Shown piece by piece: positions 1-6,906 of a stretch of 6,918 nt of DNA. The notes under the pieces were generated by a model. The model made no database searches, was not told the origin of the DNA, and saw nothing but the letters and a program-made list of their open reading frames with translations. Each line of letters starts with the position of its first letter. The first letter of the stretch is position 1. The translations under genes were made by a program, and so were the position numbers. Source of the stretch: Chthoniobacter sp. (GTDB lineage Bacteria > Verrucomicrobiota > Verrucomicrobiia > Chthoniobacterales > Chthoniobacteraceae); assembly GCA_025352865.1 (NCBI GenBank), contig JANXSB010000519.1:1-6918 (forward strand), read 5' to 3'.

Positions 1-2710
1 CCATGCCAAAGACCAGCAGCGCGATGAGCGCGCCGAAGCCCGCGCTCGGCAGGCCGGAGAGAATCGTGACCGGATGGATGAAGCTCTCGTACAAAATCCC
101 GAGCACGAGATAGATCACGAGCACGGCCATGATGAGCAGGACGCCGAGGCCGTTGAGCGAGGATTGGAAAGCCTGCGCCGCGCCTTGGAAAGCGGTGCTG
201 ATCGTCGGAGGAATTTCGCCTTTTACCGCGGCTTCGATCTTCGGGATGGCTTCGCCGAGCGCGGTGCCACCGCTCAGGTTGAAGGAGATCGTCACCGCTG
301 GAAGCTGGCCGAGGTGCTGCACGGTGAGCGGGCCGGTACTGCGTTCAATTTTCGTCACCGCGCTTAGCGGCACGAGCTTTCCCGAGTTCGAGCGCACGTA
401 GAGGCTGGTGAGATCGATGGCGCTTTCCTGAAATCGCGGGAGCACTTCGAGGATCACGCGGTACTGGTTCGTCGCGGTGTAAATCGTGGAGATCTGCTGC
501 GAGCCGTAGGCGTTGGCGAGGGCCGTCTCCACTTGATTCGCGGTCACTCCCAGCGCGCCCGCCTTGTCGCGCGCGATCTCCACCATGACCTGCGGATTGG
601 TGATTTGCAGGTCGTTGGTCACGTCGATGAGCCCCGGGATTTCCCGCATCTTCGCCTCCACTTTGGGCGCGACCGCGTAGAGTTCCTGGAGGTCCGGGCC
701 GGAGAGCGTGAATTGGTAAAGGCTCTTCGTCAGCGTCCCGCCGATGCGGATCGCCGGCACCATTTGCGGAAACATTTTCAGCCCCGGCACACTCGCAAGC
801 TGGGGCCGAAGCTCCGCGATGATCGCCTCCGCCGAGGGCCGTTCGCGGCGCGGTTTGAGATTGATGAAAAGCCGGCCGGAATTGCCGGTCGAGCTGTTCG
901 GCCCCACGCCGACGCTCGACATAAAACCCTCGATGTACGGCTTGCCCAAAACAACCGCCGCCGCCTGCTGCTGCATCTCCATCATCTTCTCAAACGACGT
1001 GCCCTGCGCCGCCTCGGTCATGATGAAAAGCTGCCCATTGTCTTCATTCGGGATGAAGCCCATCGGCGACACCATGAAAAGAAACACCGTCGCCACGAAG
1101 CTCGCGACTGCGACCATGAAGACGACAAAGCCGTGCCGCAGCGCCGCCTTCAGCGTGCGCTCGTAGAAATGCAGCGCGCCGTCGAAAACGCGCTCGCTCA
1201 TTTGGTAAAGTCGGCCCCGCTGCCGCTCCGTGTGCGGCTTGAGAAAGCGCGAGCAGAGCATCGGCGTGAGCGTGAGCGAGATGAAGCCGCTGACCAGAAT
1301 CGCCACGCCGATCACGACCGCGAATTCATTCAGCAGCCGCCCGAGAATGCCGCCCATGAACAGCACCGGAATGAAAACCGCCGCGAGCGAGATCGTCATC
1401 GAGACGATCGTGAAACCAATCTCCTTCGACCCCTTGAGCGCCGCCTCCATCGGCGTCGCGCCCATCTCGATATGGCGCACGATATTTTCCAGCACTACGA
1501 TGGCGTCATCCACCACGAAGCCCGTGGCCAGCGTCATCGCGAGCAGCGAGAAATTGTCCACGCTGAACCCGAGCAGGTGCATGACCATGAACGTGCCGAT
1601 GATCGACAGCGGCATGGCCACGGACGGGATGACCGTCGCGCGCACGTTGCGAAGGAAAAGGAAGATCACCATGACCACGAGCGCGATCGCGAGGACGAGC
1701 GTGAACTCCACGTCATGCACGCTGTTGCGGATGGTGACGGATTTGTCGGCGAGGATTTCCAGCCGCACCGCCGGCGGCATCTGTGCGCGGAAGGTCGGCA
1801 ACAGCGCCTTCACCGCATCCACGACCGCCACGGTGTTTGCGCCGGGCTGTTTCTGGACGGCGAGCACGATGCCTCGCGCGTCGCCAAACCAGCTCGCGAT
1901 CTTGTTGTTCTCCACGCTGTCGATCACGCGTCCGAGTTGCTCCAGCCGCACCGGCGAGCCGTTGCGATACGCCACGATGAGTTGGCGGTACGCCGCGGCG
2001 TCGAAAAGCTGGCCGCTCGCCTGCACCGTCGTCGCCTCCGTCGGGCCGTAGAGTGTGCCTGTCGGCAGGTTCACATTCGCGTCCTGAATCGCCTTCGCCA
2101 CTTCATCCACGCCCACCCCGCGCGCCGCCAGTTCGCGCGGGTCCACCTGTGCGCGCACAGCGTATTTCTGCGGCCCAAAGATGCTCACCTGCGCGATGCC
2201 CGGCGTGGTGGAAATGCGCTGCGCGAGCAGCGTGTCGGCGTACTCATTCACGTCCGAGAGCCGCAGGGTCGGCGAGAAGACCGCGAGGAAAATCACGGGC
2301 GAATCCGCGGGGTTCACTTTCTTGTAAGACGGCGGACTCGGCATGTCGCGCGGCAGCAGCCGCGCCGCGGCGGCGATGGCGCTCTGCACGTCCTGCGCGG
2401 CGGCGTCGATGTTCCGGTTGAGGTTGAAAACGATGGTGACATTCGTCAGGCCGAGCGCGCTCGTGGACGTCATCGAGTCGATCCCCGCGATGGTGCTGAA
2501 CTGCCGCTCCAGCGGCGTCGCCACCGAGGCCGCCATCGTCTCCGGGCTCGCGCCGGGCAGGCTCGCGGAAACCTGGATCGTGGGAAAATCCACATTCGGC
2601 AAATCGCTCACCGGCAGTCCGCGAAACGCAAACAGCCCGAAGCCGAGGATGCCGAGCATGACCAGCGTGGTCATCACCGGCCGGCGGATGAAGGGCTCGG
2701 AGATGCTCAT
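1..2710 (-). CDS. RND-family (HAE1, MdtB/MdtC/AcrB-like) multidrug efflux transporter, C-terminus outside window
   Basis: Proton-driven inner-membrane pump that would export drugs or other hydrophobic compounds through a periplasmic adaptor and an outer-membrane channel. The frame reads from ATG at 2710 down to base 1 without a stop, giving 903 residues of a family usually about 1020-1050 long. Visible hallmarks are the N-terminal PFIRRPV (residues 6-12) before the first membrane helix, the porter-domain stretch GASPETMAASVATPLE (53-68), the AAQDV segment near 104-108, and the TM4 motif GFVVDDAIVVLENI, whose adjacent Asp401-Asp402 match the proton-relay aspartates of AcrB. The visible end lies in a late membrane helix (ESFIHPVTILSGLPSAGFG), before the helix holding the relay lysine, so that residue cannot be checked. 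The N-terminal third resembles MdtB/MdtC more than AcrB; this is from memory of the families. It overlaps the adaptor gene by four bases, which suggests translational coupling. Confidence 0.95.
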   Translation of the reverse strand, partial: MSISEPFIRRPVMTTLVMLGILGFGLFAFRGLPVSDLPNVDFPTIQVSASLPGASPETMAASVATPLERQFSTIAGIDSMTSTSALGLTNVTIVFNLNRNIDAAAQDVQSAIAAAARLLPRDMPSPPSYKKVNPADSPVIFLAVFSPTLRLSDVNEYADTLLAQRISTTPGIAQVSIFGPQKYAVRAQVDPRELAARGVGVDEVAKAIQDANVNLPTGTLYGPTEATTVQASGQLFDAAAYRQLIVAYRNGSPVRLEQLGRVIDSVENNKIASWFGDARGIVLAVQKQPGANTVAVVDAVKALLPTFRAQMPPAVRLEILADKSVTIRNSVHDVEFTLVLAIALVVMVIFLFLRNVRATVIPSVAMPLSIIGTFMVMHLLGFSVDNFSLLAMTLATGFVVDDAIVVLENIVRHIEMGATPMEAALKGSKEIGFTIVSMTISLAAVFIPVLFMGGILGRLLNEFAVVIGVAILVSGFISLTLTPMLCSRFLKPHTERQRGRLYQMSERVFDGALHFYERTLKAALRHGFVVFMVAVASFVATVFLFMVSPMGFIPNEDNGQLFIMTEAAQGTSFEKMMEMQQQAAAVVLGKPYIEGFMSSVGVGPNSSTGNSGRLFINLKPRRERPSAEAIIAELRPQLASVPGLKMFPQMVPAIRIGGTLTKSLYQFTLSGPDLQELYAVAPKVEAKMREIPGLIDVTNDLQITNPQVMVEIARDKAGALGVTANQVETALANAYGSQQISTIYTATNQYRVILEVLPRFQESAIDLTSLYVRSNSGKLVPLSAVTKIERSTGPLTVQHLGQLPAVTISFNLSGGTALGEAIPKIEAAVKGEIPPTISTAFQGAAQAFQSSLNGLGVLLIMAVLVIYLVLGILYESFIHPVTILSGLPSAGFGALIALLVFGM

Positions 2711-3849
2711 GGTGCCTTCATCTTCGCCAGTTCCCTCGCCGCCGGTTGCGCGATCACCTTCGACCCCGGCACCAGCCGGAGCTGTCCGTTCGTCACCACC
2801 TTTTCCCCCGGCTCCACACCAGTCCTGACGATGCTCTCCTGCCCGACCGTCCGCCCCACCGTCACACTCCGCAAATCCGCGGAACCGTCCTCTTTCACCA
2901 CAAAAACCTGCGGCCCTTTTTGCCCGATGGTGACCGCGCCCGCGGGCACGACCGTGACGCCGGGCTCCGTGTCGAGCCGCATCACGACATCGACAAACGC
3001 GCCCGGCCACAGCGCGCGGTCGTCGTTCGCAAACGTCGCCTTGAGCGTGATCGTGCCGGTGGTCATATCCACGGCGTTGGCGATGAAAGTGAGCGTGCCT
3101 TCCGCGAGCGGCTGGCCGTTTTTCGGATCGAGCGCGGTCACGGGGAGCGCGCGGGCCGCGAGGCCGCGCCGGATGTCCGCGAGATGGCTTTCCGGCAGGG
3201 CGAAGGCGACGTAGATCGGCGCGAGTTGTTTGATCGTTGTCATCGCCGTGTCGGCGTTGTCCTTGATGAGATTGCCGGCCTGCACATTGACCGCGCCCGT
3301 GCGGCCGTTGATCGGCGATTTGATCGAGGAGTAACTGAGGCGCACGCCCGCGATCTTCACCATCGCCTCATCGGCCTTGACCGTGGCGTCGGCGGCTTCC
3401 GCGGTCGCGCGCATCTGGTCGAGCTGCTCCTTGGAAATCGCACCTTTCACGCCGAGCTGCACATTGCGTTCGGCCTCGTGCCGCGCGTTCTCGGCCTGCA
3501 CGCGATCCCTCACGAGATTGGCCTCCGCCTGCGCAAGCAGCGTGGCGTAGAGCAGCGGCTGGAGGGTGAAAAGCAAGTCACCCTTCTTCACGTCCTGCCC
3601 CTCCTTGAAATTCACCTCGAGCAATTCGCCGCCGACCTGCGCCTTGACCTCGACCGTCGCCACCGACTCCACATTGCCAATCGCGCGAAGATCCACCGGC
3701 ATGTCCTTCTTCACCGCCTCGCCGAGGTTGACCGGCACCGGCCCGCCGCCCCTGCCCGGCACGCCGGCGGCGTCGGGCTTTTTTTGGCAGCCCGGCGTCA
3801 GCGCGAGCGCGAGGGCGAGTGTCGTTTGAAAAACGGAGCGAGCAGTCAT
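2707..3849 (-). CDS. Periplasmic adaptor (membrane fusion protein) of an RND efflux pump, MdtA/AcrA-like
   Basis: Bridges the RND transporter to an outer-membrane channel. The 380-residue length is normal for the family. Domains in order: N-terminal hydrophobic export signal (about 6-20) ending in Cys21; first half of the lipoyl-like domain with VKAQVGGELLEVNFKEGQ (68-85) and KKGDLLFTL; alpha-helical hairpin rich in Ala, Glu and Gln (about 104-165); second lipoyl half SPINGRTGAVNVQAGNLI (178-195); beta-barrel with LAPIYVAFALPE (209-220) and the WPGAFVDV strand (281-288); membrane-proximal domain with VPAGAV (301-306) and GVEPGEKVVTNGQLRLVPGS (344-363). Cys21 may be lipidated, but the preceding residues (LTPG) do not fit a standard lipobox. 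The TGA stop overlaps the transporter ATG. No strong Shine-Dalgarno lies at the usual distance from this ATG; an AGGA is about 15 bases upstream. Confidence 0.95.
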   Translation of the reverse strand: MTARSVFQTTLALALALTPGCQKKPDAAGVPGRGGGPVPVNLGEAVKKDMPVDLRAIGNVESVATVEVKAQVGGELLEVNFKEGQDVKKGDLLFTLQPLLYATLLAQAEANLVRDRVQAENARHEAERNVQLGVKGAISKEQLDQMRATAEAADATVKADEAMVKIAGVRLSYSSIKSPINGRTGAVNVQAGNLIKDNADTAMTTIKQLAPIYVAFALPESHLADIRRGLAARALPVTALDPKNGQPLAEGTLTFIANAVDMTTGTITLKATFANDDRALWPGAFVDVVMRLDTEPGVTVVPAGAVTIGQKGPQVFVVKEDGSADLRSVTVGRTVGQESIVRTGVEPGEKVVTNGQLRLVPGSKVIAQPAARELAKMKAP

Positions 3850-4108
3850 GTGGTGTGGAGTGTCCTGCGCTCCTCATCGGGAGCACCGGCAAAGTAGTGC
3901 CGCCGGGAAACTAACTCGCAACGATAAATCATGCCCGACCTCTTGGCGACCGAAGCCGCCTGCGCTACGGGCTATTTCACGGACGAGTGGTTATTCGGAT
4001 GACATCGCGGAGCCCGCGCCTGCCGAGCAGGTCGCCAGACGCGCCATCCAAGCGCCTGTCGGCAGATCGCTGTTGGCAAAAGCGTTGCCGCCGGATTATC
4101 CATTCCCC
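3850..4108. other. Divergent intergenic region between efflux operon and toxin-antitoxin module
   Basis: About 260 bases between the starts of two diverging transcription units, so promoters for both should lie here. No good sigma70 consensus is visible for either direction. On the minus strand, a TTGCGA followed 17 bases later by ACTACT is only a weak match. The frame of the small plus-strand gene stays open back to 3848, so its N-terminus could extend into this region, using TTG at 4073 or 4085 or ATG at 3848. A 23-codon ATG-initiated frame begins at 3930 in another phase but has no supporting evidence. A short inverted repeat lies at 4019-4031. Confidence 0.5.
4019..4031. repeat. Short inverted repeat upstream of the toxin-antitoxin pair
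   Basis: CCTGC and GCAGG flank a 3-base centre (CGA). It sits 78 bases before the ATG chosen for the small upstream gene, where an autoregulatory operator of a toxin-antitoxin operon could lie. Five-base arms arise easily by chance in GC-rich DNA, so an operator role is only a suggestion. If the small protein started further upstream, the repeat would lie inside the coding sequence. Confidence 0.2.
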
Positions 4109-4333
4109 ATGCCTGCTGCCGTCCGACGTGAATTCACTCTGCAAGCCCTCGATGGAGCGCTGGCGACCGCAGCGCGACAAGTCCGCGAGAGCCTCACGAA
4201 AAAAGGATTGCCGCGCTACATCTTGGAAAATGGCGTGCTCATCCGCATCGCCCCGGATGGAACCCGCAAACCAATGCGCAGGACTTCGGCGGTCGCCAAA
4301 CGAGGCCCAAAGCCGGGCAGACGAGGTCACTAA
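4109..4333 (+). CDS. Small basic protein, putative antitoxin of the zeta-like toxin
   Basis: Not recognised as a named family. It is 74 residues from the ATG used here. The N-terminal half (EFTLQALDGALATAARQVRES) looks helical. A short beta-prone segment (YILENGVLIRIAPDG, 37-51) follows, then a Lys/Arg/Gly/Pro-rich tail (52-74) that is probably disordered or nucleic-acid binding. The stop TAA at 4331-4333 is followed directly by the GTG start of the kinase, and the kinase's ribosome binding site lies within this gene's last codons, so the two are almost certainly co-translated. A small gene directly before a zeta-like kinase usually encodes its antitoxin; that role is inferred from context, as no epsilon or PezA helix-turn-helix is apparent. 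The start is uncertain: no Shine-Dalgarno precedes 4109, and the same frame has TTG at 4073 and 4085 and stays open to 3848. Confidence 0.6.
   Translation: MPAAVRREFTLQALDGALATAARQVRESLTKKGLPRYILENGVLIRIAPDGTRKPMRRTSAVAKRGPKPGRRGH
4323..4327 (+). promoter_or_regulatory. Ribosome binding site for the zeta-like kinase
   Basis: GAGGT lies six bases before the GTG at 4334, inside the final codons of the upstream small gene. It fixes the GTG as the start and implies that translation of the toxin depends on ribosomes finishing the upstream gene. Confidence 0.7.
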
Positions 4334-5089
4334 GTGGCGCGGGTCAAGCGTCTCCGCATGATTGCGGGTCCGAACGGCTCGGGAAAGTCCGAGTTGTTCA
4401 AAAACCTGGCCTTGGAGCGTTCACCGAACGGGGTTTTTCATAGTGGTCCATTCGTGAATGCGGACGAGTTGGAGGAGCAATGGCGCACGGCACGCGCCAT
4501 CGACCTCGCTCCTTTCCAGATCACGTCTTCAGCGGAGGAACTCCGCGCGTGGATGCGCGGCAGTCCTTGGGCCGGGCGGGTGAGTCGCCTAGTGGAAAAG
4601 ATCGAATTCCAAAGCGGCGCGCTGCGCATGCCTCATCACGCGGCCCATTCGTATTTCGCGGCAGCGCTCGCTGACTACCTGCGCGAAAAACTCATCGCGG
4701 TCGGGCGCTCGTTCAGCTTCGAGACGGTCATGTCGCACGAGAGCAAGGTGAACATTCTCACGCGGGCACGAAGCCGCGGCTATCGAACCTACCTGTATTT
4801 CGTCGCGACCGATGACCCGGAGTTGAATGTCCAGCGCGTGCGGGTGAGGGCGCTTGCCGGAGGGCATGCTGTTCCGAGAAAGAAGATCGTTGAGCGTTTT
4901 GCACGCTCCCTCGCGCTGCTTCCGGCGGCGATCCGGGAGTCCGATCGCGCCTATCTTTTCGATAACTCAGGCGCAAACCATGTCCTCCTGGCAGAATTCG
5001 CTTCTGGAAAAATGTGGAACCGCCATTTGCCGGAGAAGTCCGAACCGGAATGGTTTCGGCGTCTTCTGCGCTCCATGGATTCTTTGTAG
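4334..5089 (+). CDS. Zeta-toxin-like P-loop kinase
   Basis: Predicted ATP/GTP-dependent small-molecule or nucleotide-sugar kinase of the zeta/PezT superfamily; classical zeta toxins phosphorylate UDP-N-acetylglucosamine and block wall synthesis. The substrate here is unknown. It has 251 residues from a GTG with a good Shine-Dalgarno. Motifs: Walker A GPNGSGKS (12-19, Lys18, Ser19); FVNADELE (40-47), whose Asp44 sits where zeta proteins keep a catalytic acid; SFSFETVMS (126-134, Glu130); GYRTYLYFVAT (149-159) and the Arg-rich lid RVRVRALAGGHAVP (168-181), followed by KKIVERFARSL; and LFDNSG (208-213). This set and order match chromosomal zeta-like proteins, with conserved catalytic residues, so the gene looks intact. 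An insertion between about residues 60 and 105 contains RAWMRGSPWAGR and a His-rich HHAAH. It directly follows the putative antitoxin gene. Confidence 0.85.
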   Translation: MARVKRLRMIAGPNGSGKSELFKNLALERSPNGVFHSGPFVNADELEEQWRTARAIDLAPFQITSSAEELRAWMRGSPWAGRVSRLVEKIEFQSGALRMPHHAAHSYFAAALADYLREKLIAVGRSFSFETVMSHESKVNILTRARSRGYRTYLYFVATDDPELNVQRVRVRALAGGHAVPRKKIVERFARSLALLPAAIRESDRAYLFDNSGANHVLLAEFASGKMWNRHLPEKSEPEWFRRLLRSMDSL

Positions 5090-5251
5090 GTGAGAGTAAC
5101 AAGGCCGGCGAAGATGCCCGCCCACCCTTGCCAAGAGCGAGATTCTGAAGCTGCCCCCCTCTGCTCTCCCGAGAATGAATGAATCACGAATATCATGCAC
5201 CGCCACGGCTTGACTGATACTCTTGCGGATAAACACAACACGGACACTGCC
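5090..5251. other. Intergenic region between toxin gene and GIY-YIG gene
   Basis: No convincing terminator hairpin with a T-run follows the kinase. A TTGACT occurs at 5210-5215, but the nearest AT-rich hexamer (GATAAA, 5228-5233) is only 12 bases further on, too close for a standard promoter. GAAT is repeated three times in tandem at 5173-5184. An in-frame ATG at 5195 could extend the next protein by 19 residues. Confidence 0.45.
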
Positions 5252-5944
5252 ATGATGAAGAACAGAAGAGATGATTTGATCCGTTTCTACCAACTGCTTG
5301 AGCGCTTAGAGCAGAGGATCGGTGGCAAGCTCTCGCTGTCCGACTGTGACGGTCGGACAAGCATGCCAACGCGTGGGGTCTATTTTTTCATGGAGCCGGG
5401 CGAGGTTCGGACGGATACGGGCGACGGCCTCAGAATTGTCCGGGTCGGGACACATGGGTTGAAGCTCGGATCGAAATCGACTTTGTGGGGGAGGCTTTCC
5501 CAGCACAAGGGAACAGTAACATCAGGTGGTGGCAACCACCGCGGATCAATCTTTTGTTTGCTGGTCGGCACGACCATTCCCGGCACTAGCAGCGAAGGCT
5601 CAACATGGGGCCAAGGCTCGACGGCCAAAGGCGACATCCGACGCAACGAAGAACCAATCGAGCAGGAGGTAAGCTCGATCATCCGAAATATGCTATTCCT
5701 CTATTTGGCGGTTGATGACGCCGCCAATCCTGAAAGTCTGAGGGGAATAGTCGAAAGGCATTCCATCGCACTGCTAAGCAACCAGCGCAATTCTCCGCTT
5801 GATCCTCCATCGCAGGCATGGCGCGGACACCGCTGCAACCGCGAGAAAGTCCGGCTATCCGGTCTGTGGAATCAAAACCATGTGGACGAGAAATACGACC
5901 CAGCGTTCTTGCATACGATGGAATCCCTTATCGACAGAATGTGA
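5252..5944 (+). CDS. GIY-YIG nuclease-fold protein of unknown role
   Basis: Predicted GIY-YIG endonuclease-like protein, 230 residues from ATG 5252. The signature strands appear as GVYFFMEPGE (42-51, for GIY) and IVRVGTHGL (62-70, for YIG, with Arg replacing Tyr). Next come an Arg-containing helix (STLWGRLSQHKG, Arg81) and, C-terminally, Glu169 in IVERHSIALLSNQRN with a following Asn (177 or 180), as in the metal-binding Glu/Asn part of the fold. GGGNHRGSIF (92-101) and the tail SGLWNQNHVDEKYDPAFL (203-220) are distinctive blocks that I associate with a family usually annotated only as hypothetical or GIY-YIG-like. The start at 5252 is preferred because the following RRDDLIRFYQLLERLE helix looks like a natural N-terminus; ATG 5195 would add 19 residues of low-complexity polar sequence, and neither has a clear Shine-Dalgarno. 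The next gene starts eight bases after the stop. GC content is lower than in the efflux operon. Confidence 0.75.
   Translation: MMKNRRDDLIRFYQLLERLEQRIGGKLSLSDCDGRTSMPTRGVYFFMEPGEVRTDTGDGLRIVRVGTHGLKLGSKSTLWGRLSQHKGTVTSGGGNHRGSIFCLLVGTTIPGTSSEGSTWGQGSTAKGDIRRNEEPIEQEVSSIIRNMLFLYLAVDDAANPESLRGIVERHSIALLSNQRNSPLDPPSQAWRGHRCNREKVRLSGLWNQNHVDEKYDPAFLHTMESLIDRM
5338..5358. repeat. Inverted repeat inside the GIY-YIG gene
   Basis: GTCCGAC and GTCGGAC form a perfect 7-bp stem around a 7-base loop. It lies in the 5' part of the GIY-YIG coding region and encodes SDCDGR. It may be a chance RNA hairpin, an early-gene translational brake or a protein-binding site; nothing distinguishes these. Confidence 0.35.
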
Positions 5945-5952
5945 TTGCCAAA

Positions 5953-6648
5953 ATGAAAATTGTCATTCAATGCGCAGGAAGTAAGAACCCGGCACGTCCA
6001 GGCGCGGGATTTCGGGCCGCCAACAACCGCCTGATTAAGTTCGTGGCCCATCCGACCCATCCAAAGTTGCCGCACAGCGATACATATGCCTATGCACGGC
6101 CAGACGATATGTCCGATGGGTCGCAAACTTGGCGGGAACGTCTTTTGGATTACAACAAGGAAGCTCCCGCGAATCGATTGCACCTGCTTCCCGCCTACCA
6201 GCTTTACGCGGACAAGGCATATCAAGGCTTGGTGCGAAAATTCGGTAACGCACAGGTCTTCATCCTTTCTGCTGGTTGGGGGCTGATCCCCGCCGATTTC
6301 CTGACTCCAGATTACGACATCACGTTTAGCCAAGCAAAAAAAGTTCCTGCCCATTGTCGCCGGAAGAAGTGTCGCTGGAAGAAATGGGACGACGACTATA
6401 AGGATACTTGCCTTTTGCCAGATGACGGAGACAGCACCATTTTTCTCGGCGGACAGGACTACTTGCCCTTGTTCTATCAACTGACGAAGAAGTTAAAGGG
6501 AACCAAAAAGGTATTTTTTAACACCAAATCGGACCCGGACCGGAGGTTGGGGCCGGGATTTTGCACAGAGCGATTCCAAACCAATCGTCGAACAAATTGG
6601 CACTATGACTGCGCACAGATGCTGATTGACGGACAGATTGGTCTTTAG
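5953..6648 (+). CDS. DUF6884-like protein of unknown function
   Basis: Soluble protein of 231 residues with no signal peptide or membrane segment. Recognisable blocks: VIQCAGSK (4-11) after the first strand, LLPAYQLYADKAYQGL (78-93), VFILSAGWGLIPADF (102-116) followed by PDYDITFSQ (119-127), and IFLGGQDYLPLF (163-174). This CxxxK, then LY, then ILSAxxGL, then PxYD order resembles DUF6884 and related nucleotide- or nucleoside-handling folds; that match is from memory and moderate. A Cys/Lys-rich insertion (HCRRKKCRWKKWDDDYKDTC, 134-153) may bind metal or nucleic acid. The C-terminus has TNWHYDCAQ. ATG 5953 is chosen because MKIVIQC starts directly at the first beta strand; the same frame extends upstream to 5818 but would overlap the GIY-YIG gene. 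The gap to that gene is eight bases, so they form an operon. GC content falls to about 40% in places. Confidence 0.7.
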   Translation: MKIVIQCAGSKNPARPGAGFRAANNRLIKFVAHPTHPKLPHSDTYAYARPDDMSDGSQTWRERLLDYNKEAPANRLHLLPAYQLYADKAYQGLVRKFGNAQVFILSAGWGLIPADFLTPDYDITFSQAKKVPAHCRRKKCRWKKWDDDYKDTCLLPDDGDSTIFLGGQDYLPLFYQLTKKLKGTKKVFFNTKSDPDRRLGPGFCTERFQTNRRTNWHYDCAQMLIDGQIGL

Positions 6649-6731
6649 GTCGAGCTTCTCCATCCCCGACGTTACGTATGAATGGGAAGATGGAATGGCC
6701 CGCGTCGCGCTTCGCGAGGCACTCGCTGCAC
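6649..6731. other. Convergent intergenic gap
   Basis: Between the stop of the DUF6884-like gene and the stop of the small minus-strand gene. A short stem TCGCG/CGCGA with a three-base loop lies at 6705-6717. It lacks a T-run on either strand, so it is a poor intrinsic terminator. Confidence 0.4.
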
Positions 6732-6906
6732 TTACGCCGCGGTTTGAGCGCGGGCCCGCAACTCGGCCTGCCGCTGGCGCGCGGTCTCACCCAGGCGCTG
6801 GTAATGGGCGACCAACTGCTCGGGCGTGAGGTCTTTGGTCTGCTCGTAGATGCGGGCCTGGGCGCGGCGCTTGGTTTTCACGCATTCGTATTCTTCAAGT
6901 TTCATA
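6732..6906 (-). pseudogene. Small hypothetical gene with a one-base frameshift right after its start codon
   Basis: Reading leftwards, GAGGT (6918-6914) sits eight bases before ATG (6906-6904), an ideal start signal. As given, that ATG hits TGA at codon 4. Removing one A from the AAAA run at 6900-6903 yields a continuous 57-codon protein starting MKLEEYECVKTKRRAQARIY, ending at TAA (6732-6734). It is charged, helical and Gln/Arg-rich (VAHYQRLGETARQRQAELRAR). Small proteins with a similar opening (EYxCVxxKRR) occur as short hypothetical genes, sometimes next to toxin genes; this is recalled, not checked. If the base is real, a GTG at 6881-6879 could still start a 49-residue product, without an obvious ribosome binding site. 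Sequencing error, true frameshift and alternative start cannot be separated here. Confidence 0.5.

Noticed and set aside
1230..2051. Plus-strand frame of 273 codons, Ser/Thr/Met-rich
   Set aside because: Antisense to the conserved transporter core, including the Asp401-Asp402 motif; composition is that of a complementary-strand artefact.
533..3214. Plus-strand open frame of 893 codons
   Set aside because: It lies antisense to the RND transporter and adaptor. It is extremely rich in Arg, His, Asp and Glu, as expected from reading a GC-rich gene backwards, and shows no family motif.
2746..3897. Plus-strand open frame of 383 codons opposite the adaptor gene
   Set aside because: Same shadow effect; Arg/His-rich with no recognisable domain, while the minus strand encodes a clear adaptor.
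3930..4001. 23-codon frame starting at ATG 3930, possible leader peptide
   Set aside because: No ribosome binding site, no run of regulatory codons and no attenuator-like hairpins after it.
5872..6480. Minus-strand frame of 202 codons
   Set aside because: Opposite the DUF6884-like gene, whose plus-strand protein has coherent motifs; the minus frame has no family signature.
6705..6717. TCGCG-CTT-CGCGA hairpin as a bidirectional terminator
   Set aside because: Only five base pairs and no T-run on either side; likely chance in GC-rich sequence.
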